Part shown: positions 23,369 through 35,385 of the stretch, in pieces
Layout of the letters: every line of letters begins with the position of its first letter
Numbering within the stretch: the stretch's first letter is position 1
From: Sisyra terminalis
Taxonomy: Eukaryota; Arthropoda; Insecta; Neuroptera; Sisyridae
Direction: 5' to 3'
NCBI GenBank assembly: GCA_958496175.1
Contig: OY292274.1
Span: 10,809,689-10,873,688, forward strand
Length of the DNA: 64,000 bases
The notes under the pieces: model-generated
What the model saw: the letters and a program-made list of their open reading frames with translations, nothing else
Database searches by the model: none
Told to the model about the DNA's origin: nothing
Made by a program: the position numbers and the translations under genes

Positions 23369-25290
23369 CTAGCTGATCCCCGCAACTTCGTCTGCGTAAC
23401 GTAGATGTAGATTATATTTTATTTTTAGATTTGCTATTTGTAGTGGTATATGAAAATTTTTATTTTTTTTATTTGTTTTACGAAAAATGTAATAATCCTT
23501 AAAAAGACTATTTTGTCGACTTTAAAAACACATACTTAATATACTGTTACTTAGAATAACGTAGTTGTATGTAATCATCAATTAATTTTCAAAAAATATT
23601 TATACATATCTAAAAAGAATATGTACAATTGCGAATACCTACCGTGAACCAAATAATCCATAAATTAATCAGTATCTAAACGTAAAAAATATCGTCAAGT
23701 TCAATAAATTCGGTCTTAATTATGACTTAAAACGGTAAAAAGTTATCAAAACACTCAAGTCAACAACAGAAGTAACGGGTCTTAAGAATATTAGTAGAAA
23801 TCCCATTTCATTGTCTCGACTCCCGAATGAAACTTTTTCTGAAAACTATTTCACTACTGCAATGTACAAAACTACCTCGAAATTAAAATTTGTTCAATTG
23901 CTAGTAACCCAGTTCCTCTATAATCAAGTATAACCATTGCGTATCTATGCACTTATTTTTAAAATATCTGAATGTCAACTATATAATTAAACCATTTTTT
24001 TAGTTCGCCGAATTTCTCGCTACTCGATATTTGCTCACTAATGTATTTATTTGTGAATACGTATTTCGGATTTTCAGGTTTACAATATGTGAAAGCAAAA
24101 GAACTTAATGCTCACTTATAAACTTAACCATTTTTAGATATATTTATCAGTTTAAATTTTTAAGCAGACCCTAAGTTTTTGTCTTTAATAATAAACCAAG
24201 TTTGTTTTATATTTAGCAGTAATAACGTCTCTCTTTTAACGGATTTTGATTATGAAATTTTAAATTTCGATTGTTTGTTAGATGTTTTACCGTACAAACT
24301 TAGCCATCCTTATTTCATTCTTTTAGAGGGGGGGACTATCGAAAACTCTTTCTTATTATATATCTGAATCTTATAAGAAAAGCACTTTCCAAGTTTCATC
24401 GACACAAATATGCATTTATATTTGAAAATAAAATGTAAAGTGAAAAAAATTATGACCTTCCACATTTTAATCATGATTAGAAAGCAATTTGATTCCGCAC
24501 ATTTGGACGTTGCACATACAAAATTGTTGGAAATAGGTGGAAAGCGTGGAAGTAAAATCGAATATTTTATTTATATTAAATAACAATAATTGGTTTTAAA
24601 ATTGTTCTAAAAACCGTAGAAAAGTTAGTATGAAAGATTTTATATATTTATTGATGATAATGAAATATATGACAAAAAATTGTTTCCTTAATGCTTTTCA
24701 GCAGAATATATAATTGCTGCAGGTCACAATCATTGGTTGAAAAAATTAGTTTTTAAAAAGTTTGATTGTTGAAAAATAAACAAAAAGGCAATTTTTTGTA
24801 CTGTAAATTAAATAACTGTGCTTTTTATTTGTTCAACTAAAAATATTAATACAGATCATTTTTTAACTTTTAAATACCTTTCCAATGATATGTAAGTGGC
24901 CTGTCTATAGTAAAATATTTTTTTCATTCCTCAGTTTTCGCGTAGGGGATACATTCCCTTATTATTTTTAAAGAATGATAAATAGCCTAACTTGTGTGGG
25001 TGATTGTGTTGTATATTAATTTAAAGTTTCATTAAATTCCATTGTTCTTTTCTTTAGTTAAATCACCAGCGCACGCGATGTAAGAAAGTTTTTTGGTATT
25101 TTTTTCACACATTATTGGAGTTTTAATATTGATGCCACACTTTTTTGAAAATTTAATATAGCCCATGTTCACCAGAAATAGTTTAGCTTCCCAACATTGA
25201 AAGAATTTTTCAAATCGGTCAAGTAGTTTCGGAGCCTATTAATTACAAACAAACAATCAAATCTTTCCTCTTTATAATAATAGATAGATA
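23369..25290 (+). mobile_element. RTE-like retroelement remnant, 1.9 kb
   Basis: Begins CTAGCTGATCCCCGCAACTT and ends CTTTATAATAATAGATAGAT with a GATA-type microsatellite. The end (AATCGGTCAAGTAGTTTCGG, ATTACAAACAAACAATCAAA) is like the 3' termini of RTE-type non-LTR elements in arthropods. Interior 24028-24780 matches 9238-10030. No coding frame remains. It is flanked by the ~215-bp direct duplication. Confidence 0.65.
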
Positions 25291-25501
25291 GATGGTATAA
25301 AAGAATATTTAGTATTGCTTTAGTAGTGTTGAAAGGTATAAGTTTTGAATATTTTGCAGAAAAATAAGCTTTAAAAGTATGTTTCGTAATGTGATAAAAT
25401 TTACTTAATTATGTCTTTATGAACTTTATCGAAAAAAAACAACAACTTTGGTATTTTATCAGTCAAAAAATAATCGCCGATATTTATTAAACTTATTTGT
25501 T
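25291..25501 (+). repeat. right copy of the ~215-bp direct duplication
   Basis: See 23153-23368. Sequence beyond 25501 is not duplicated. Confidence 0.9.
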
Positions 25502-26119
25502 ATTAATGAGAAAAAATTTGGTTAAAAATAAGTAACATGACTAAAGTTCTATTAGAAAGGCAATAAAAATATTTTTAAAGACAAACAGAGATAAAAGAAT
25601 ATAAAAGAAGTGTTACAGTATCGAGAATCATTTTGTCCGAAGCTGAATGAAACAAATACTGGATAATATTGGAATAGAAATTGGTTATATAACAAATCCG
25701 ATTCCTACCCATTGCATTTCAACGTAAAAGTAAATAGCACACGAATTGAAACGTGCGATTTAGTTTCAGATAAAATGTGCAATGGCCACCAGACCGCGAA
25801 CTCACCAGAATGGAAATGCTCAGATTTTGCCTCGTTTTTCTTGCAGCCTTATACGAATGATGATAATGGCTATGATATTATGACTTCTGGGATAATAATC
25901 TTTGGCTGACCTCTTTCATATAATAAAGTTCATTACTGGAGTAATAATCACCAATTGTAACAGCGACTATTTTCAACAAAAAAATTATACTTTCTTATCT
26001 CCTAAAACATACTCTCACAAAATAATTGCTTTTTAATTTTCGAAACGTTTGCAGTTGGATTTCGAATTATTTTTCCAAAAACTTTATTTTTAAAAGCAAT
26101 TTTTACTACTTATCAATTT
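25502..26119. other. intronic sequence, nothing recognised
   Basis: No supported feature. The open frame at 25712-25909 shows no known motif. Confidence 0.45.
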
Positions 26120-26840
26120 AGTTACTGAGCTTACAAAAAAGAAAAAAAGGCCTGGCGATATTGAGCTTTTTTGTGGAAAAAAGCTTTTAAAAATTTGCTT
26201 AAGTGTTTGTAATTTGTTTACGTACTAACCTAATTAAAAGTTTGCTAACATTTTATTTCAATGACAAGTTCATCTATAGCGCTAATCGATGAAATTCTTA
26301 TGTCAAAATTTTTGGTAAAAAAATAGATAAAAAAGAATTGAAATCACATTTAAATTTTTGAGCATAAAGATCCTAAAAAAAGCAAATATCAAACAATTGA
26401 AGTAAAAACTGAAACTTTTTAATAAGAAAATAAATATGCACAGAACGAAGGAATTCTTTAAAGTAACTGCAGTTTATTTTTGTTAGGTGATTATGGCCTT
26501 CGTTCGGTGCATATTTATTTTCATGTTAAAAAGTTTCAGTTTTTGCTTCAATTGTTTGATATTTTCTTTTCTTACGATTTTTATGCTCAAAAATTTAAAT
26601 GTGATTTAAATTATTTTTTAATCAACCTTTAAGTAAACATTTAGGCATAAGATTTGCATCGATTAGGTCTGAAGATATTTGCTTAAAAGTGTTTGGCATC
26701 GATTTTAAAAGATACTTTTGTAATAAAAATTGATTTACTTAAAAAAAAAAATACTCAATAAATACTTTTTTCTTTCGTTTTGTGCGGTTTAATTCAAACA
26801 AAAACTTGAAAATGTAATTTTCTTTTCTTTTTCGCCTGTA
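26120..26840. repeat. large imperfect palindrome, probable foldback element
   Basis: Inner arms are clear: 26335-26450 and 26490-26610 are inverted copies (AAATTTTTGAGCATAAA, ATCAAACAATTGAAG, CTGAAACTTTTTAA, AAATAAATATGCAC, GAACGAAGG). Outer parts (CATCGATTA, GCTTAA, CTTACA...GAAAAA) also pair loosely. No coding content and no clear target duplication. Confidence 0.65.
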
Positions 26841-27647
26841 AGAATTTTCTCGTAATTCACTTCATGAATATGTAAAATACAAAATTGTCCCATAATGTAA
26901 TGTTGTTATCGTTAAAATGTACTTAAAACTTGTCAAAGTGTAAAGTTTCCAATCTGTCATTGACATCAGGGATGTAAGGCTATTGTTTGCTCATGTAACC
27001 CATTTTTAGCGGCTTTTCTACGAAAAGCGGATATGAAGGAGAAAGATGGCAGCAATTATAATACGTTGAATGAAACCGAAATAAATTACAAATGCAGCAT
27101 AAATTCTATTTAAAATTACATTGTTGCAAAAGTGTGTGTTGGACGTTGAAATATTAAATTCTATTCATTATTAATATTATAGAATAAGTGTCACTCAATG
27201 TGAACAAGTAAGTAGAGTTCATATCTTTGGAAATTGGAAATTCTCACAATTAAATTACACCTATATTGTCGTTTAAGAGTTTAACTTTTAAACAATAAGG
27301 AAAAAATGCAAATTAATTTTTAATTAAAATTGAGAAATTCACAAAAGAAAAACACATTTCAATAATTGACGATCATATTTCAAAGATAACGAATTAAAAA
27401 TTGATCAATATTTCAAATGAAAACCATGACTTGAATTTGAAATTAAACAACACGTCAATTAAAACCATAACGTTCGACTAAGCTAATATTGTTTTCACAC
27501 ATTTTGATGTTAAATTAATAACTGATGCATATTTCAGCAGTTTCCTGTTCCAGATGTTATCCAAATAATATTTGATTTCATATCAAAATAAAAAAATTAT
27601 ACAATTTTATAAAATAAATATATATAGTACAGTATACTATATATTAC
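26841..27647. other. intronic sequence, nothing recognised
   Basis: Non-repetitive as far as I can see; no exon supported. Confidence 0.45.
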
Positions 27648-27649
27648 CC

Positions 27650-28146
27650 TAATTCAAAAAAAATTATGATTTTTTTTTCTTAATTATATCGAAAATATTG
27701 TTGGGAATGACCAAAGAAAAATCCTGTGAAAGTTTAAGCTCTAATATTAAGAGGTGCCGCATCGTAAATTTCGATTTTCCATTTAAATAACATGGGAACA
27801 ATATTCTCTTGCACTTTGGAATTTTATAGCTCACGTTGGTGACAATATTTCGGAATGACCAATTATTCTTGCTCCAATTATTATTATTTCCAAATATTCT
27901 TGTAGAAAATTGAACGATCTACAAAAACGGTGTGTTACAAGCTCTTGATATATTTATTCCTTCAAAAGTTGTTCGAGGCCAAAGTTAAACTAAAGAGAAA
28001 TTTTAATATTTTTTCAATTTTTTGGCGCAACCATCAATTTTATGAGAAAATTTTTTGTACAACAATTTTTTTCAATAACTTATCTCTATAAAAGTTTTTG
28101 ATATTTTTCATGAAAAAATTCATAATTTTTTTTTTGAATCAGTCTG
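27650..28146 (+). mobile_element. family A foldback element, internal deletion
   Basis: Left arm (AATTCAAAAAAAATTATG, GGTGCCGCATCG, GGAACAATATTCTCTTGC) followed directly by the last 30 bases of the right end (TTTTTTTGAATCAGTCTGCT). The centre and most of the right arm are missing. Confidence 0.8.
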
Positions 28147-29554
28147 CTATATATAAATATACTATTTTATTTCAAAATCTCTTCTTAGAAAAACTATGAT
28201 TGTCTGAAATGCTGAGAATTTGAAAATCGTAATCATTGTCATTTTCATAGCGAACAATTTTTACACCAAACATTAGTTTTTTTTTTTTTTTAAAAACCAA
28301 ACAGAAACAATGTTTGATTGGAACTGGAAAGAACAAAGTAAAAAATTGTACTGCAGTGCACAATTAATGTATACGATTGGGTGAACAAATAAAAAAACGA
28401 ATATAGAAAATTAAGAGTTGACCAATGTGCAATTTGGTGTGGATATACGCGACAAACTCGGAAGTTACAATACCAGATATAAATATGAAATTGAAAAAGC
28501 TTGCCTCTATAGGCTTGTTATCGATTAAATGGAATTTCTAAAATAAAGCTCTATAAATTTTCACTCATATATTGTTATTGCTATATAATCTTACATAAAA
28601 GTGTTGCTTGAGCTTTTCTTGCGACGTTAACGACGTTATACGACGCTCATTTTAGACAGTTTAAAATTTGTTCAGAAAGCAATTTGTCAGGGAGTCAACC
28701 GAAGATTTTAATAAAGCGTGAGCCAACACTTTCATACATAAAATATTACTCTAGCCAGGGGTGTATTGAGTATGGATACCGAACCATATAACGGAACGTT
28801 AATCTGTCATTGATGTCGGATTTAGCGATTCACAATGACGAAGACATGGATTTATCGCATGAATACAAACTTTAATATCATCCGTATTTGTGAGTGAAAA
28901 TCGCAAAACTGAAACGAGAAATTCAAAATATTTATTGTAAATATTTGTAGAAGACATCACCGCGCCTCTATTTTATGACTCCGCGAGAAAACACCCTTAA
29001 AATAACGCAAGTGCGAGTCCCATATTCTTGGTTTAATATTAAACATTTTCCATTTGATTTGGTCTTCACGAAGATTTATAAAGACAATATTGCGCGAATT
29101 GGTTTGATGTGTTTTTAAATATTTTCATTTTGAACGACAGCTTGTGGCATTAACGTATTTTGTCACGATTGTTTTCAAAAAGTAATTTAAGTCGTTTTTT
29201 AGTTATGTCAACGTAAAAATAAGATTTTCCATATTTATCTATCAAAAGAATTTTTGAAGACTCTTATCGGGTATTGATTCGGAGTCGAAAGAAGCTCAAA
29301 AATAACATTTCCTTCAATTTTTAACTAACGAAATAATGAGGTACCCAAATCGATTTGTACTTTAATTTTTCAGTTTTTCTAAGGTTTTCACTTTTCACTA
29401 AAAAGTTAAAATTTGATTAAGACTGACCATGAAAGCTTTTAATAAAAAAATCGATGCTTTTACGGAATGTTTCGTTTTTATAATTCCATTTTTAAATGAA
29501 TACGGTATACTTTGCAGTACTTTGGCCTTGTATTGGCAAAATGAACATTTGAAT
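28147..29554. other. intronic sequence, nothing recognised
   Basis: Includes a mildly CpG-richer patch (28615-28645, ACGTTAACGACGTTATACGA). No gene called. Confidence 0.4.
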
Positions 29555-30040
29555 CAAAATAAGATTTTTTCGCTGACTTTGAACAGTTATACTGTGTATA
29601 CAATATATAGAATATATTGCGGTCCAATTGATGTAGTATAATCTAATATAATAATATATAAAAATCATACCATAAACATAAATTTGAACAGAAGTTCAAA
29701 CAAAAATATTTGTGACGTATTACCCAGATACGTATTTCGATTGTCAAACAATTTTCCTCAGTGGTCATCAAGTAGTTTGGATCATTCCGTAACTGCTTTG
29801 TGATAATTCAATGCATCACAAAGTAATCAATCATCACAAAGCAGTTACGGAGTGACCCAAACTACTTGATGACGACCAGAAATACGTATCTGGGCGGCAA
29901 TATGCTACAAATATTTTTGTTTGAACTTCTGTTCAAATTTATGTTTATGGTATGCTTTTTTATATATTATTATATTAATATTATACTACACAAATTGGAC
30001 CGCAATATATTCTATATATTGTATACACAGAATATTTGAA
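29555..30040. repeat. Penelope-derived palindrome, copy 1
   Basis: Inverted arms centred near 29815 (TTTGTGAT...ATCACAAA). Each arm runs CTACTTGATGAC, a decayed hammerhead-like core, then GTTCAAATTTATGTTTATGG and TGGACCGCAATATAT. On the minus strand the left arm reads CTGAGGA, AATTGTTTGACAAT hairpin, CGAAATACGTATC (29763-29726). The outer sequence matches the terminal repeat behind the Penelope RT at 12186. Confidence 0.75.
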
Positions 30041-30611
30041 GTCAAATACTTTATAAACCTCACCTGATTTAGCTAACCGAAAATGTAGAGCTATCTTAAA
30101 AAAATCTAAAGAAAATTGATGGAAACGAGGAATTCAAATCGAAACTTAGTCCCCCCGATAGTTAAATACTCTTTTGGGAGGCCAATAACTACAATTACTT
30201 GAAAAGAGTATAAATGCTTCAAGTAACAGAGAATTTCTGACAGTTTCAGAACAGATTCATGTTTTTACAGTCCTTTAAAAAATTCTACTTCAACCACCAA
30301 AATTGATAACTTTTTAATGAAACGAAGGAGTTTTACTAAGAAAAAAATATATGACATACATTCATAGAAGCAAAGTATTCATTATAAATCCTTTATATTA
30401 ACATTGATAAATATTTTATTTATTTTCTAATCACAATAAATAAATTAATAAAAATATATGTCCTATGACTCAATTTTTTCTTATATAACAACGCGTTTCA
30501 ACAATATTTGGCTGTCATTATTAAGTAATGATTATTTTGTCAGTGATAAACAAATTTCATATATAGGTAGTTTGTTTTACATAATTTGTCGTAAAGGATG
30601 TTATTTGGATC
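30041..30611. other. intronic sequence, nothing recognised
   Basis: No supported feature. Confidence 0.45.
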
Positions 30612-30613
30612 TA

Positions 30614-31069
30614 TTGGGTTGTCCAGAAAGTAATTTCGGTTTTTCCCGACAAAAGATTTAATTGTATTTTTTTGCACTCATTTTATAATCAAGCCGTATA
30701 ATCATTGTATGTTTTGAGAGTTCATATAGCAAGGCTTGTATGTGAAAAAGCTCAAATAATTCTACACAATAGTTTTTGGTTCGTGTCCTTTTAAATATGG
30801 AGAGCAAAAACCAGAATTTTCCACATATATTACTTTTTCAATATAGAAAAGGCAAAATGCTGTTCAATGAAGAAAAAAATTAACTGAAGTATATGCAGAA
30901 CAAGTATTGACGGCACGCCAGTGCCAAAAATAGTTTGTAAAATTTCGATTTGGCAATTTTGATGTCGAAGATGCATCACGGTCTGGAAGACCAGTTGAAG
31001 CTGATAAAGTCACAATGAAATCATTAGTTGATGCAAATCGGTGAATAACAGTACGTGAGATTGGTAAAA
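30614..31069 (+). mobile_element. mariner 5' end with transposase N-terminus
   Basis: TA at 30612-30613, then TTGGGTTGTCCAGAAAGTAA, a mariner-type terminal sequence. The ATG at 30797 opens MESKNQNFPHILLFQYRKGK. After one frameshift it continues KKLTEVYAEQVLTARQCQK-stop-FVKFRFGNFDVEDASRSGRP and PVEADKVTMKSLVDANR-stop-ITVREIG. This is the mariner helix-turn-helix DNA-binding region; a W codon (TGG) has become TAG and an R codon TGA. The catalytic domain is absent; the element is cut off near 31069. Confidence 0.85.
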
Positions 31070-31389
31070 GGTAAAATTTACCAAATTCAATTGTTAATGA
31101 CTCACTTAAAATGCCTAGAATTTACCTCGAACCCTGATATATGGGTTCCCTATGTTTTTATGGGGAGAAATTTGACCTCATACAAGTTTTGTGCCCTACC
31201 AAAAGCTTTTACAACTTCAATGGTATAAACTGCCATAACCATCATATTTTACAAATCTGGCACCTTCGGTTTATTATTGAATTTGACCACTACAAAATTT
31301 TTTAGATGGTAAAACTTTTACTTCAAATTTCTCTATTTCGTCATATTAGTCAAACCTACACCAAGTATTAATTGTAATTTATGTTATTA

Positions 31390-31569
31390 CTGTTTAATAT
31401 TTTTATTACCTGCCCTGCAGTGCACAAAAAAGAGCTTAACTAGCTCAGCATTTTTAAAGTATTTGTATATTTCATATTTCTATTTGATAAAACCTAATCA
31501 GTTTACATAGCAGTGAGGCCCCATTTTTTAATTTGCCCCAGGGCCCTTGGTTACCTAGCTACGCCACTG
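31390..31569 (-). mobile_element. hAT-like terminal fragment
   Basis: Read on the minus strand from 31569: CAGTGGCGTAGCTAGGTAAC, CAAGGGCCCTGGGGC, a sequence typical of one hAT-type terminus. The other end could not be placed, so only a fragment is claimed. Confidence 0.5.
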
Positions 31570-32861
31570 AGTACACACCATCAAATCAGGCATCATACTG
31601 AAAGAAACTTATTCATTAAAAAACACATAATTATGAAAAATACTTATAAAATATAATACTTATTAAATAATAATTATATTATTATAACATCAAACAAACT
31701 CTGTGAGATAAAGACATTAACTTTGGAGATTCAAATTCGCTTTAAAGATATTAACAAAAAAAAAGCATATTCAGTCAAAGTGAAAAAAAGAAAAATTAAT
31801 TTATTTTATCAAAGCATTTTTAAATGAAATTATCGAGTTTTCTTTTTAATTTCAATTGAATTTGTAACATTTTTGTAAAAAAGTTTCATTTTTGTAGCTA
31901 AAAAAAATATATTAACCACAACAAATCAATATATTTTATAAAATAAGGTCCAAACAATAGTTGTAAAAAAACAAATAACATTGAAATTTTTTATTAAATT
32001 CACTATTTTTCAAATAATTTTCCTGTGAAACAACAGTATTGTTCTTCTTCCACAAAAACACAGAGGATGTTCAAACATGTTTTTCTCTTCATATTTCTTC
32101 GTTTATATACGAGACGAGATACAGTTGTGATTCTGGTTCTAGTTTAGATGTCATCACCGCTATTTAGAGGGTTGCCACATTGCATCAAACCATGTCGCTT
32201 CAACCATGAGCACACTGTTCTTTATAAAACAAATAATATGAAATGAAAATATATATCAGAACTATCTTTCCATTTTCCGTAACTAGAACACCTCGAGCAA
32301 TGTGCAACCAAACCGAAAAGAAAATAGAAGCGCACGAGAAAAATTTTAATTACTTCTTTTGTAACATGGGCTGAACACATCTTGGAAAATAAACCATTTC
32401 TTGAATGGGAGACTTGAATAGAAATGTTGGCATATATTTAATGAAATAGAAAATGTTCACTCTTCAGTCCGTGATTTTGTGTTAATGGTCTTCCGGAAAG
32501 ATATTTTAATAACACACAAGTATAGATACTAATCAAATACTATGATCCTGAAAGTTTCAGATCCATACCTCAATTAGTTATTATGAAAAAGAAGATAATA
32601 AGGAAAAAACATAGGAACCATTTTTTTTTTCTAAGAAATTACTTAATCGAATGATGTAACATTACATTTTAATATAATTCAGTTGTTGATAGTAAATATG
32701 TAGCCGAATGAAATCTATTAAAAAATATTTTTTCAGAAAAAAATTTTTACCCATGAAACAATTTTGTTACCGCTCTAAAAATATTATCTTTTTTAGTTTC
32801 AATATAATGTCTGATTTTATTTCAAACTTTTTGAAAGAGTACTACATAGAGAGAAAAATAC
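31570..32861. other. intronic sequence, nothing recognised
   Basis: No gene or element ends supported. Confidence 0.45.
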
Positions 32862-32865
32862 ATTA

Positions 32866-34302
32866 GGGTCAGTCCAATTCAGGCGGTCCAGCACTAGTCG
32901 CTTGATTATTTCTTTTAAATCTGATTTTTTTTTGCTGTCACTACTACATGTTGGTAGTTCCAATTCATCATTATTTTAATTTTATTGTTTTTAATTTTCC
33001 GGTGGTGGCCATATTAGTTTAACTAGGCGCAGACATTTTCGCACTTTTAAGAATTTGCGGAAACTTGATTATCTCAGGCCCTATTTGTCCTATCAAAATG
33101 AAACTAAAAGCAGTGTGTTTATTAAAATATAAGCTATAATGGTTGTAATAAGACGTTTTCACCTAAATATAATTCTAAGGGGTGAAATTTCAGCCTAAAG
33201 TTTTACCCTTCATTTGTAAAAACTCCAATTTTCACGGAAATATTGTGAAGGAAGGGAAAGAGTCTACACGTTAAAACTTTTTTTAGAAACAATTAGGTAC
33301 TTTCAAAAACAAAATTTGAAGTCGGAGACTTTAAGCCTTTTTAAAATAAAAAATAGCAAAATTTGGAAATTTTCAAAATTTGCAATTTTCTGAGCTCAAT
33401 ATCTCTGGGGGGGGGACTAGATAAAAAAAAGAATAAAAAATATTAATTGACTAAGGGTACGTACATACATTATTAGCTTTCAGTAAGAAGTATATGTTTT
33501 AAATTTAAGATTTGAATTACAGTTAGCCCAGAGTATATAATGTTTTGTGTAAACTGCCCTTTTTGCGAAGTATGTGTCACATATTAAATGGTTAAATCGA
33601 ATATAGTCACGTATTAAAGTATGCATTATTTTGACATTTTGTGCTTGCAATACCTCTGCTCCTAGTCAAATCTCAAACTCCAAATTTTCGGTGCATAATA
33701 CTATCATATAGTACTATAATGGGGTGATATTTCAGATTTTTATCTGGTAGCCTACCAGAGATATTGAGCTCAGAAAATTGCAAATTTTGAAAATTTCCAA
33801 ATTTTGCTATTTTTTATTTTAAAAAGGCTTAAAGTCTCCGACTTCAAATTTTGTTTTTGAAAGTACCTAATTGTTTCTAAAAAAAGTTTTAACGTGTAGA
33901 CTCTTTCCCTTCCTTCACAATATTTCCGTGAAAATTGGAGTTTTTACAAATGAAGGGTAAAACTTTAGGCTGAAATTTCACCCCTTAGAATAGATTTAGG
34001 TGAAAACATCTTATTACAACCTTATAGGTTATATTTTCATGAACACACTGCTTTTAGTTTCATTTTGATTGGACAGATAGGGCCTGAGATAATCAAGTTT
34101 CCGCAAACCCTTAAAAGTGCGAAAATGTCTGCGCCTAGTAAAACTAATATGGCCAGTACCGGAAAACTAAAAGCAATACAATTAAAATAATGATGAATTT
34201 GAATTACCAACATGTTGGGGTGATAGCACACAATTTTTTTTTTTTTTAAATGGTCGAGCAACCATTTCATTTATTTTTGAACCACGTTATTTGGACTGAC
34301 CC
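32866..34302. mobile_element. GGGTCAGTCC hairpin element, copy 1 (1.44 kb)
   Basis: Termini GGGTCAGTCCAA and TTGGACTGACCC, flanked by 4-bp ATTA on both sides (32862-32865, 34303-34306). Arms of about 550 bp (32866-33423 and 33745-34302) are inverted copies around a 320-bp centre. The outermost 60-70 bases differ between left and right ends. No transposase gene. TSD length rules out TA, TTAA and 8-bp families; I leave the superfamily open. Confidence 0.85.
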
Positions 34303-34306
34303 ATTA

Positions 34307-35195
34307 AAAACCATTTTCACGCTTAATTTCAACATACGTTTATTATTTTCTCTGAATATGTGCATTGTGTATGGCATTAATTCTAGGAGTGGCTTTGTTA
34401 AAATTCAAAATTTTTAATAATCAAGACAAATGAACATCAACAAATTTCGTAATCCCATTGGCTAACAACTTCATGCTTTGACGTGTGTTTATTGTTATCA
34501 GATATTAGTGCACATTGCTTGACTTATTCACACTTTATTTGTTTTTAGTTGATTAATTGCATGTGATAAAAAGTGATACAAGTGTAAAAAAGAACAGTAC
34601 TCAACTATTCAAGATAACAATTCCTGAATTGAAGTAAGTGAAACGTTATTATTTTATTAAATTTTGAAAATCAGAAATCTTCTTGGCGATTTCAATTCAA
34701 TTTTCAATTGAGTTTTTTGTGCTGTAATCATGACAAATGAGCTCCAGATAGATATCTGTATAAGAATTATATTATTTCACTTAAATTTCCATGATTTCTA
34801 AAGATTTGTTGTTGTTTATATTTGTATTTATTTAAAAAAATGCCATTCGTATAACTATTGAAATTGCTAGTTATGATAACATATTTTTCGGATTGAAATT
34901 TAAAAAAAAAATGTAAGAAAAACAGTATGAAATGAATTTCTCTAGACCTTTAATCAAAAATTTTGAAAGTTTTCTCCATAATTTTAAATCGAATAGGTCT
35001 GTTGCAAAATTGGATGTTTTAATTTCAAAAGAAATAAAACTATTTTAAAAATATTCATTTTTAATTATAAATTTAAATGTTCATAGTTTGCCAAATTAGA
35101 TATTTCATCATCAGTGTCTGATGTTACTCTTTTACTACTTTAATTCTTCTAATCTTTTGCCAAAAAAAGAAGATCGGTTTTGATTATTATTTATT
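34307..35195. other. intronic sequence, nothing recognised
   Basis: No supported feature. Confidence 0.45.
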
Positions 35196-35249
35196 TCTTT
35201 TTATATTTACAATTTGTCCCTGGATAATTTTGTCGCCCATAAATGTGTC

Positions 35250-35385
35250 CCAGGAAGGAAGTTCCTTCAGTATTCGTCCAGTGCCTCTTTTTTTATCCCG
35301 GGTTTTCTTTGGGTTTACTTTTTCATATATGCAAGAAGCTACTTCTTCTGGAGTGCAATAGAAAGAAAATGGTTTTACTCAACTA
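35250..35385 (-). pseudogene. probable Jockey-type RT N-terminal fragment
   Basis: The minus strand reads KPFSFYCTPEEVASCIYEKV, NPKKTRDKKRGTGRILKELP. This resembles the start of the RT domain in Jockey-clade non-LTR elements (TP.EV...I..L.PKKTPG.D.I....LKELP), with PG.DLI replaced. The frame stays open to about 35197 but the peptide after LKELP is not recognisable. Short and degenerate; could be a chance resemblance. Confidence 0.4.

Noticed and set aside
34037..34270. A hydrophobic ~50-residue reading frame (LVLLGADIFALLRVCGNLI) conserved at 34037-34270, 60399-60583 and 61062-61298
   Set aside because: It is repeated because it lies on the inverted arms of the two GGGTCAGTCC elements; it has no proper start context, appears on both strands and is broken in the left arm of the first copy. 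Conservation reflects recent arm homogenisation, not coding.
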